DNA of 34,813 nucleotides from Candidatus Aenigmatarchaeota archaeon (lineage in GTDB: Archaea > Aenigmatarchaeota > Aenigmatarchaeia > QMZP01 > QMZT01): assembly GCA_021162425.1 (NCBI GenBank), contig JAGGYQ010000012.1, positions 1-34,813 on the forward strand, read 5' to 3'. This document shows, piece by piece, positions 21,404 to 29,765 of the stretch (within the stretch, counting starts at the first letter, position 1; the number at the start of each line of letters is the position of its first letter). A program made the translations under genes and the position numbers. The notes under the pieces are model-generated. The model was given only the letters and a program-made list of their open reading frames with translations, was not told the origin of the DNA and ran no database searches.

Positions 21404-22423
21404 ATGAAAAGATACTATGATGTCTGTGACGGCAGGCTCCCTGCAAGATTTCTGATAGCAAAAACAATAAAAGTTGATTTTTCCGCATCTGAAAACGAAA
21501 AAAAGTTATGGAAAATTCACACATCCAAAATGAAAGAGTTCAGGGAAAAATTGAAGACAATCGACACAAAAAGGCAGGTTCCGAATGAGTCAGCATACGG
21601 AAACAGAACATTAGTCGACCTTAAACTCGAAATTGCAAAAAGAATGCTTGAGTCATGCGAATTTTGCGAACGGAAATGCTCTGTTAACAGGAAAAGCGGT
21701 GAAAAAGGATTTTGCAGTGTTGGTGAAACAAGTTATCTTTCGAGCCAGTTTCTGCATATGGGGGAGGAGAGATGTTTGATACCGAGTCACACATTTTTCT
21801 TTATCGGATGCAACTTTTACTGTGTATATTGCCAAAACTACACCATCTCAAGGCAGATAGAGCGCGGACATGCAGTTGATGGAGAGAAACTCGCGGAATT
21901 CGTCAGGGAAAAAGCGCACATAAGCAAAAACGTAAATTTAGTTGGTGGTGACCCGATACCACACCTGCATACCATAATCGAGATGTTGAAATATCTCGAA
22001 ATTAACAAGCCCATAATCTGGAATTCAAACATGTATATGACTGTGAAAAGCATGAAATTACTCGAGGGCTTGGTAGATGTTTATTTGGCAGATTTCAAAT
22101 ACGGGAATAACAATTGCGCAGAAAGACTTTCAAAAGTTAAAGACTATTGGGATATTACAACAAGAAATCTTCTCGCGGCGAAAATGCACGCAGATGTAAT
22201 TGTCCGTCATCTAGTTTTACCGGGTCATGTGGAATGTTGCTCCAGACGTGTTCTTGAATGGCTGGGTAAAAACCTGAAACACGCCGTGGTCAATGTAATG
22301 GACCAATATCACCCAGAATTTGAGGCTTCAAAGTACGACAAAATAAACAGATACGTGACAGAAAAGGAGATGTCAAGAGCTTTTAAAATTGCGAGAAAAA
22401 GCGGTATAAAAATGGAATTTTAG
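21404..22423 (+). CDS. Radical SAM protein, PflX/COG1313-like
   Basis: CEFCERKCSVNRKSGEKGFCSVG...HTFFFIGCNFYCVYCQNYTISRQ (CxxxCxxC-type cluster: CNFYCVYC). Confidence 0.88.
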   Translation: MKRYYDVCDGRLPARFLIAKTIKVDFSASENEKKLWKIHTSKMKEFREKLKTIDTKRQVPNESAYGNRTLVDLKLEIAKRMLESCEFCERKCSVNRKSGEKGFCSVGETSYLSSQFLHMGEERCLIPSHTFFFIGCNFYCVYCQNYTISRQIERGHAVDGEKLAEFVREKAHISKNVNLVGGDPIPHLHTIIEMLKYLEINKPIIWNSNMYMTVKSMKLLEGLVDVYLADFKYGNNNCAERLSKVKDYWDITTRNLLAAKMHADVIVRHLVLPGHVECCSRRVLEWLGKNLKHAVVNVMDQYHPEFEASKYDKINRYVTEKEMSRAFKIARKSGIKMEF

Positions 22424-22677
22424 ATAAAGTTGTTATCCTTTAAAATTTCTGTTATTTTTTCAAGTGCTGTGATTATTGCCTCGAATCTTCGATTAATGTC
22501 GTTCTCCAATTGTTCAGCCCTGTATTTTTTCTGGTCAAAGACCTTTAACTCCCTCAGCACATTTTCAAGCGTTTCGCAGAATATCAATGCCTGCGGTCCC
22601 CCGAATTCTATACGTTTTCTGAGCAATTGGAGTTCCTCGTCAACCTTTTCCAGTCTTTTGCTTATCATTCCTATCAC
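22420..22677 (-). CDS. Small coiled-coil hypothetical protein
   Basis: ORF track; helical charged composition; directly downstream of the M48 gene, same strand. Confidence 0.6.
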   Translation of the reverse strand: MIGMISKRLEKVDEELQLLRKRIEFGGPQALIFCETLENVLRELKVFDQKKYRAEQLENDINRRFEAIITALEKITEILKDNNFI

Positions 22678-22678
22678 C

Positions 22679-23500
22679 TCAATCCAAATCTATTTCAGTC
22701 AGCACAGGCGGCTCGGGCATGCCTTTGTGCTCCATATCCTTTATTCTCTTCACGCGCCTTGCAGTCGGCGGGTGTGTGTTGAACCATGCATTTATTCCTG
22801 TTCTTGTATACGGATTTACTATCCACAAGCAGCTCATGCACGCAAAACCATCCAGCGGGAATTCGATTGCTATCTCATTCATTTTTTTGACGGTTTCTGC
22901 AAGTTTTTTGCTATCCTTTGCATACCGAACCCCATAATAGTCAGCTCTGTATTCTCTGACAGGCGAAAGCGAAAGGTGCGTGAAAAGAACGGCAAAAGGC
23001 ATCAGGATTATAGTTGATGCAAGAATCTTGGAGACAACCGCAGCTACTGACTGTATGAGTATATCCTTATTGCGTATATGCCATATTTCATGTGAGAATA
23101 CGCTTCTTATCTCTTCCCTGTCCATTGTCAGTAGGCCGGCTGTGACGCATATGATTGCCTTATCCCTTCCCCAGCCCGTTGAAAATGCATTCGGATTATC
23201 CATGGGAACTATGTAAATTTCAGGCAGTTTGTTTATTCCCGCGTTTAAGCATAGTGGCTTTAGTATTTCGTTCAGCTCTTTAACCTTATCGTCTTTAAGG
23301 GGCTTTGCATGGTATGTCTTCAGTATAATGAGAGGGGAATATCTGTAAAGCAACAAAATTGTGAGAAGTGAGAGAAGAAAAGACAAAACGAAGCCGTAAA
23401 ATATTCCAGACAGCCCGCGAAGCATAAAACCCAAAATCGAGCCCGTCGCAGATATCAAAGATAACAAAAGTATTGAAAACGCTACCAGCCTGTATCCCAT
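22679..23500 (-). CDS. M48 family (HtpX-like) protease
   Basis: SHEIWHIRNKD zinc motif, AFSTGWGRDKAIICVTAGLL, N-terminal TM segments. Confidence 0.93.
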   Translation of the reverse strand: MGYRLVAFSILLLSLISATGSILGFMLRGLSGIFYGFVLSFLLSLLTILLLYRYSPLIILKTYHAKPLKDDKVKELNEILKPLCLNAGINKLPEIYIVPMDNPNAFSTGWGRDKAIICVTAGLLTMDREEIRSVFSHEIWHIRNKDILIQSVAAVVSKILASTIILMPFAVLFTHLSLSPVREYRADYYGVRYAKDSKKLAETVKKMNEIAIEFPLDGFACMSCLWIVNPYTRTGINAWFNTHPPTARRVKRIKDMEHKGMPEPPVLTEIDLD

Positions 23501-23539
23501 GAGAGCACCTAATAATAATTAATGCGAGAAATTAAATAT

Positions 23540-26500
23540 CTATTTTTTCTTCATCGAACCTTTTTTGTATTTGTATGCGAATTGCGTTAATTTTGTATAA
23601 TCGCCGCTGTATACTTTCCTTCTTAATTTTTCAACACTTTCGCTTACCTCGAAATCCGTTATTCTCTTTTGTTTTATTTTGTGGTGAATCCTTTTCATGT
23701 GCGAAACTATGTTGAGAATATCTTTTAACTTGGCTAAGGCAAAGTTAATCTTTAATTTAACCGACCTCTTTTTTGGTGGTGTGTAGCCAAATGCGGGATG
23801 GTATCCTTTCTTGGGCGGGAGCAGGAGATAAACAAGCAATGCTCCTATCACTACAACAGCTATCCCTATCCCTATAAATATCCACATATTTGAACTTTCT
23901 TTAGTCATTTTTTCTTCAATGAGTTTGTTTACTTCCTCTTGGAATGACTTAAGTGATTCGTTCGCTTCTTTCAGAAGCATGTATGCATCCACATATTTTT
24001 CAGCGCGCAGATAATTTTCTGCTTCTTTTAACATGGTTATTAGCCTTGTGTATGTTCTGTTGGCTCTTGTGTAGTTTATGTCCGATACCATTGTGGGAAT
24101 GATACCTTCGAATTGAAGGGAGATGTCGTTGAACATTTTTTTGATATCGTTGTATGTTTTATTTACGTAAATTTTTGTTTCTTCGGTTGGTTCCACGACC
24201 AATGTGAAATCCTTTGTGTCGTAAACGCTTGAATTTTCTGTTGCGTATGCTTTGAATTGAAGATTATAACGACCTATTTCTGTTTTATTGCTTACGCTGA
24301 CCTTGACGGTGAAAATACCTGAAATACCAGATAATAGCGTATAAGAGTCAGGGGATACAGAGAATGTGGTTCCGTTCAAAGATGGTATTATCTCAAGTTT
24401 TGTAGTGGCTGACAGGTCTCCTATATTTTTAACAGTAACCTTTAAGCTTGTTGTACTACCCTGCATAACGCTTGCTTCCCTCGGATACTCTGTTATGCTC
24501 AGCTTTCTCTGATAAGGGATACATACGTGATTTGAAACATGCCCATTTGGGCATGAAACAGCTGTGCATACCCCGTTTAAGCAATATTCTGAATCAGCGC
24601 AGTCGCTGTTGCTTGAGCATGTGCTGCTCTGTTGCTGTTGCGTTGCCTGCTGGCTCGACGTTGACGAATTATCTTTAACAGTCAGCCTTATACCTGTTAT
24701 ATTTCCAAAGTTTGCATGCCCGGATATTATCTTTACCTGCGCATTAGAGCATGACGAATCTTCACTCACAGAATTCCCTGTCAGCGTCCATGAGAGCTTG
24801 CACCATGACGCACAATACTCAGGGAAATTAGATATTTTCCAATCCGTCGTTGAAGCATTTTCTGCGCTGCAATTGTTGGTGGAAGTTGATACAGATACAG
24901 GGCAGGAGCCTTTGTCAAATCTTATCTGAAGATTTTTTGCCTCTAAAGGTCCATAGTTTCTCACGAGAACTGTGTAGACAATAGTTTCACCTTCATAAAC
25001 ATCAGGAGGGTGGTCTGTTTCTGAAAGGAAAATACCTGTATTATTTATCACAATCTGTTGGCTAGATGTGCCTGTTCCTGTGAGGTTTACACCATCTCCA
25101 CCTAAAACACTCGTGTTGAACCTCAAAGACACGATATAATAATATCTCCCACCAACGCTACCGCCGGGTAAGGTTGATTTTATCATGCAGATATGGGATG
25201 AATTATTTGAGGGACATGCTACACCACTTGGATTGTTGCCTGTGATGTTCTGCAATGTATAAGTCGTAGTGGTCACATTCCCCTCTTTTAGTTTAGTTGA
25301 GGTGAAATCGTATATTTTCATCGTTTCATTTTCAGATATGTATGAACCGTTGGCAAGTTTAACAGTTATGTTTGCTGTTATATTCGTTGAATTTTCCGTT
25401 TGTGAAACAAAAGTTGGTGAAACACTTGTAACATTAACTTCAAGATATTTTGTAAGATTGACCTCAATTATAACGACAAATTTCTTGAATGGGTATGAAG
25501 ATGAATTTGCACTTTGTGCACTTGTATCAAATGTTATGTTGCCTCTATAAACACCTTCGGTATCATTTGTTTTTGATGTATTTATGTAAATTGTTATGTT
25601 GAGTTCATCTGTAGAGTTTGCTTTTATTGGATTATCGGGCCATGTGACATTGAAATCTATGTATTTATCTGTATGAGCTGTATTGTTCAATTTATAATCA
25701 CTTGTTGTATTTGTATATGTTATGTTGTATTCACCGATATTCTTGACAGGTAAACTTACCTTTAATGCATTTGAACCCAATCTGTTGAAACCTATGTTAT
25801 CCTTTACACGAACAGTTACGGTTTCAAGTGTATTGTTTATGAGAAATGTTCCAGCCTTGACATGGAATTCCAAAGGTATTCTCATAGACCATTTATTCGT
25901 CTGGTAATACTCAATAAAGCCTTCGTAATCACCGCCTATTATATCCTCTTCGGGTATTTTAAGATAAACAGAAACATTTTTTGTTGAGTTAGCATTTCCG
26001 GTGGAATTGAATGTGAAGATGGTTGGATAATTCGAAACAACAATTGAGTTTGGAATCCATAAATAAACGGTTAGATTGTAATCATCTTTTATCTCGCTCT
26101 GGTTTTCAACTTTTATTCTCCAGAAACCATCGTTTGTCGTGTTAAATGGGCCATTGAATATTATTATTTCTTTTTGTAGACCATCAGTTACATTTGCATT
26201 GTAATATTTGCCATATGAACTTCCTATAAGATTATTGTTAGAATCGTTCAAAGATATTTTCCATTTGGTTGATCCTTTCCAGGACAAAACAACCTTGAGT
26301 TTTTGTGTGAAATCAGGAACAAGAAAATTGTAGGTCGTTGATTTGTTTGAACTCCATGCGTTTATGTGATAAACTTCTTTTCTCTCCTTGACATCTGAAA
26401 GGACAAGGTTACCTTCATTCACCAATGTATAATTTATAGTTTCAGATGTTTCATTCGGATCCAAAATATCAAAATCAAGGAGATCAATCTTTTGACTATC

Positions 26501-27388
26501 ATCACTTGTATTTGTCACATTCAATGTTGTGAAATATATCCATCCTGTGTAATTTACAGGTGAAGAAACATTGCCGTATATTTTCAACTTCCACATATCG
26601 GATGTTGATGGTATCTCATAAATCAGATACTCATTTCCATTCTTTTCGTTTGATTGTGTAAGTAAATTATCAGATGAATCGAAAAGGAAAAGATCAAGGT
26701 CTTGGTTGTAATTATCCCATGTGAGATTTACAGAAACGTATGTTGCATTTTCGGCTAGGCTTGTATTGAAATAGTAAATATGTGAATTTTTGTTTGCAGC
26801 ATCGCTTGTTGAAAATGTTCCTTTGAAACCTGCTTTATTTGTTGTTGAATTGAATGTGTTATCTCCACTTATCGGTATATTTACAGACATGTTTAAGGTA
26901 GCATAATCATTTGTCCCATTTTGAGTTACATTGAATTGACCAAAATAGTAACCAGGCGGGCAGAAAAGATATGGCGTAAGTGTGAATAATGAACTGTTCG
27001 TGTTGTTTAATTCATTTGTAATACTTACATATGCATCTGTTGAATTCTGCACCACGAACTTCATACCATTTTTTGTTAAAGATGTAAAACAGAGATCAAA
27101 TTCAATACCATTAAAATTAGGATATAATGTATTTCCTACTTTATAATCATCATTTGTGAAATATCTCGGCTCAACACTTGTTGATTCGTTGTTAATCAGC
27201 AGAACCACACTATCGTTATTTGATGTTAAATTTATCTTTGCGCTTGTTGACCAGTTGAGATAAACATTGTCGGGCGTTACTGTGAAATTTCCCGAATTAC
27301 TGTTGACGGCAGAACTCGGGAGAACAAAGACTATGGTCAAGAGCAATGAAACTATCACCCCAACATATAGTTTACGTTCGCTAGACAT
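23540..27388 (-). CDS. Large secreted, membrane-anchored surface glycoprotein
   Basis: Signal peptide, dense N-x-S/T sequons, CARDB/NEW3-like repeats, Cys-rich insert, one C-terminal TM (WIFIGIGIAVVVIGALLVYLLL) and basic cytoplasmic tail. Confidence 0.85.
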   Translation of the reverse strand: MSSERKLYVGVIVSLLLTIVFVLPSSAVNSNSGNFTVTPDNVYLNWSTSAKINLTSNNDSVVLLINNESTSVEPRYFTNDDYKVGNTLYPNFNGIEFDLCFTSLTKNGMKFVVQNSTDAYVSITNELNNTNSSLFTLTPYLFCPPGYYFGQFNVTQNGTNDYATLNMSVNIPISGDNTFNSTTNKAGFKGTFSTSDAANKNSHIYYFNTSLAENATYVSVNLTWDNYNQDLDLFLFDSSDNLLTQSNEKNGNEYLIYEIPSTSDMWKLKIYGNVSSPVNYTGWIYFTTLNVTNTSDDSQKIDLLDFDILDPNETSETINYTLVNEGNLVLSDVKERKEVYHINAWSSNKSTTYNFLVPDFTQKLKVVLSWKGSTKWKISLNDSNNNLIGSSYGKYYNANVTDGLQKEIIIFNGPFNTTNDGFWRIKVENQSEIKDDYNLTVYLWIPNSIVVSNYPTIFTFNSTGNANSTKNVSVYLKIPEEDIIGGDYEGFIEYYQTNKWSMRIPLEFHVKAGTFLINNTLETVTVRVKDNIGFNRLGSNALKVSLPVKNIGEYNITYTNTTSDYKLNNTAHTDKYIDFNVTWPDNPIKANSTDELNITIYINTSKTNDTEGVYRGNITFDTSAQSANSSSYPFKKFVVIIEVNLTKYLEVNVTSVSPTFVSQTENSTNITANITVKLANGSYISENETMKIYDFTSTKLKEGNVTTTTYTLQNITGNNPSGVACPSNNSSHICMIKSTLPGGSVGGRYYYIVSLRFNTSVLGGDGVNLTGTGTSSQQIVINNTGIFLSETDHPPDVYEGETIVYTVLVRNYGPLEAKNLQIRFDKGSCPVSVSTSTNNCSAENASTTDWKISNFPEYCASWCKLSWTLTGNSVSEDSSCSNAQVKIISGHANFGNITGIRLTVKDNSSTSSQQATQQQQSSTCSSNSDCADSEYCLNGVCTAVSCPNGHVSNHVCIPYQRKLSITEYPREASVMQGSTTSLKVTVKNIGDLSATTKLEIIPSLNGTTFSVSPDSYTLLSGISGIFTVKVSVSNKTEIGRYNLQFKAYATENSSVYDTKDFTLVVEPTEETKIYVNKTYNDIKKMFNDISLQFEGIIPTMVSDINYTRANRTYTRLITMLKEAENYLRAEKYVDAYMLLKEANESLKSFQEEVNKLIEEKMTKESSNMWIFIGIGIAVVVIGALLVYLLLPPKKGYHPAFGYTPPKKRSVKLKINFALAKLKDILNIVSHMKRIHHKIKQKRITDFEVSESVEKLRRKVYSGDYTKLTQFAYKYKKGSMKKK

Positions 27389-27451
27389 TCGAGCCCCTTT
27401 TAAAAACCTTGCATATTCGTAAAATATCTTCTATATGCTATTTTTTAATTA

Positions 27452-28042
27452 ATGATTTATATATTATTTCTTATGCAAAATAAGATAATTTTTGTAATTT
27501 TATGTTTGGTGTTGTTTTTTGTTGCTCTTGGTTATTTGGTATATAACGACGCGTTTTTATACCGGTCAGCTGCAGTTGTTGACATCAGCGAAAATCAGAC
27601 GCTTATGCTAACAGACAGGGAATATTTTCCTTTTGTTCACAAACTTTTGAACTCAGCCAACCAGAGCATACACATAGTTATGTTTAGTATGAATTACTAC
27701 CCAGATTATCCTGACAGCAGCGTGAACATGCTGCTCAAAGATCTCGAAAACGCTGCTGGGCGTGGGCTTGATGTGAAGGTGGTTGTTGATGAACATGCAA
27801 CAGACAGCCCACTCCTCAAAATGCTCCAGAAAAAAGGAATAAATATAAAGTTCGATAGAAAAGATATTACAACGCACGACAAATTGATAATTATTGACGG
27901 AAAAATCGTCATCATCGGCTCCACTAACTGGAGTTATTATTCATTCGAAAAAAACCATGAGGCAAACGTTGTGATATACTCCAAAGAATTGGCTGATGAC
28001 TTCGAATATTACTTCGAAAAGATATGCGCGGAGAGTGGTTGA
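27452..28042 (+). CDS. Membrane-anchored phospholipase D-like (single HKD) protein
   Basis: N-terminal TM; HDKLIIIDGKIVIIGSTNWS HKD motif. Confidence 0.92.
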   Translation: MIYILFLMQNKIIFVILCLVLFFVALGYLVYNDAFLYRSAAVVDISENQTLMLTDREYFPFVHKLLNSANQSIHIVMFSMNYYPDYPDSSVNMLLKDLENAAGRGLDVKVVVDEHATDSPLLKMLQKKGINIKFDRKDITTHDKLIIIDGKIVIIGSTNWSYYSFEKNHEANVVIYSKELADDFEYYFEKICAESG

Positions 28043-29533
28043 ATGGAGGGTGTGACATCGGAAATCGAGGAAAGAAAAAAGAAAGTAACGGAACTGAAAA
28101 GATCAGGTTTTGACCCGTATGGAAAAAAATACGAAAAAACGCATTACATTAAAGAGCTTGCTGATAAGTTTCATGACCTCAAAAACGGCGAGAAAAAAGA
28201 GAAATTCAAGGTATCTTTGGCAGGGCGCATAAGGTCTATAAGGAAGCACGGGAAGATAGCATTCTGCGATTTGCAGGACACATCAGGGAGAATTCAAATT
28301 TTCATAGAGACGAAGACCATAGGCGAGAGAAAATTCAAATTTTTCGATGAAATGGTAAACACAGGCGATATAATAGGTGTGAGAGGTTTTATCTTTCGGA
28401 CTCAGCGCGGTGAATTAACAGTTTGGGTTCAGGACTTTGAACTGCTAACGAAAGCTATACGTCCGCTTCCGAAGGAGTGGTTCGGACTCAAAGACAAGGA
28501 GCTTCGCTACAGGCAGAGATATGTAGACCTTATACTTAATCCAGAAGTGCGCGAAGTTTTCGAAAAAAGAAGAAAGATAAACGAGGCTATCCGTGAGTTT
28601 ATGCGCATGAAAGGGTTTGTCGAGGTCGAAACCCCCATCCTTCAGCCTATATACGGAGGGGCATCCGCGAGACCTTTTGAATCCAAACTCCACGCACTCG
28701 ACATGAAGGTTTATATGAGGATTTCAAACGAGCTTTATCTTAAGCGATTAATAGTGGGTGGGTACGAAAAGATATTTGAGTTTTCGCGTGACTTCAGAAA
28801 TGAGGGGGTTGACAAACTTCATAACCCAGAGTTCACACAGGTTGAAACAATGTGGGCTTACGCTGATTACAAGGATAACATGAGCTTCGCCGAAGAGCTC
28901 TTCAGCTTTATTGCCAAAAAAGTTCTCGGCACAACAAAAATAGAATATCAGGGAAGAAAAATCGACCTCAAGCCGCCATGGAAGAGAATAAGATTCGTTG
29001 ACGCTATAAAAAAGCACACAGGCATCGATTTTGAAAAAAATGCGACAACATTTGAAAAAGCAAGAAAAGACGCTGAGAAACTTGGTCTTGACGTTTCCGA
29101 TTGCGGAACATGGGATGAAGTAGCGATAAAAGTTTTTGAGGATTTGGTTCAGCCGAAGTTGATACAACCAACGCTTGTTTACGATTATCCAGCCGAGGCT
29201 GCTGGTCTGGCAAGGTTGAAAAAAGAAGACCCGAGGTTTGTCATGGCATTCGAAATCATAATAAATGGGTGGGAAATGGGTTTATCATACTGCGAGGAGA
29301 ATGACCCGGAGAGATTGAAGGAATTCTGGAAGAAATCCGAACAGCGGTTGAAAAAAGGTGATTTTGAAGCGCAGAAAATGGATAAAGATTTCCTTCGCGC
29401 GCTTGAATATGGTCTTCCACCAACATCAGGTTTGGGCTTTGGCATAGACAGATTAACTATGCTGCTTACGAATTCTCTGTCTATACGTGATGTCATATTC
29501 TTTCCATTTATGAGACCAAAAGATGACGAGTGA
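28043..29533 (+). CDS. lysS: Lysyl-tRNA synthetase, class II
   Basis: KELRYRQRYVDLILNPEVREVFEKRRKI, RISNELYLKRLIVGGYEKIFEFSRDFRNEG, SGLGFGIDRLTMLLTNSLSIRDVIFFPFMRP. Confidence 0.97.
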   Translation: MEGVTSEIEERKKKVTELKRSGFDPYGKKYEKTHYIKELADKFHDLKNGEKKEKFKVSLAGRIRSIRKHGKIAFCDLQDTSGRIQIFIETKTIGERKFKFFDEMVNTGDIIGVRGFIFRTQRGELTVWVQDFELLTKAIRPLPKEWFGLKDKELRYRQRYVDLILNPEVREVFEKRRKINEAIREFMRMKGFVEVETPILQPIYGGASARPFESKLHALDMKVYMRISNELYLKRLIVGGYEKIFEFSRDFRNEGVDKLHNPEFTQVETMWAYADYKDNMSFAEELFSFIAKKVLGTTKIEYQGRKIDLKPPWKRIRFVDAIKKHTGIDFEKNATTFEKARKDAEKLGLDVSDCGTWDEVAIKVFEDLVQPKLIQPTLVYDYPAEAAGLARLKKEDPRFVMAFEIIINGWEMGLSYCEENDPERLKEFWKKSEQRLKKGDFEAQKMDKDFLRALEYGLPPTSGLGFGIDRLTMLLTNSLSIRDVIFFPFMRPKDDE

Positions 29534-29573
29534 GGAAATTAATATAAGCTTTTGACATACTTTTATTAATCAT

Positions 29574-29737
29574 GGCCGCGGTAGTGTAGCCTGGCCTAGC
29601 ACGGGGGCCTGTGGAGCCCCAGACCCGAGTTCAAATAAGCCTCTCCATTACATATCATAAGGAGTGATGCCTTGACAGTAGGAAGGGTTGATAAGGGAGG
29701 GGAAGGCTCCCTTATGTTGGAAATCTCGGCCGCGGCC
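29574..29737 (+). tRNA. tRNA-His(GTG), interrupted in the T-loop
   Basis: G-1 (29574) opposite C73 (29737); acceptor GCCGCGG/CCGCGGC; GGGGC-CTGTGGA-GCCCC (anticodon GTG, 29611-29613); T-stem CCGAG/CTCGG. T-loop insert about 29636-29723 (88 nt). Confidence 0.93.
29681..29725 (+). repeat. 45-nt block identical to the reverse complement of 5503-5547
   Basis: GGAAGGGTTGATAAGGGAGGGGAAGGCTCCCTTATGTTGGAAATC in both. Confidence 0.97.
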
Positions 29738-29765
29738 TATCTTCTAAAACAAGTTTTGGTGTGTT

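Noticed and set aside
5491-29737. Integrative element attachment (attB/attL) at tRNA 3' ends
   Set aside because: Integration normally regenerates an intact tRNA and leaves a duplicated 3' segment plus an integrase. Here the inserts are short, no integrase is present, and no duplicated 3' half was seen.
29574-29737. C/D box sRNAs hidden in the T-loop inserts (AGTGATGCC, GGTTGATAAGG)
   Set aside because: No convincing RUGAUGA/CUGA pair with proper spacing.
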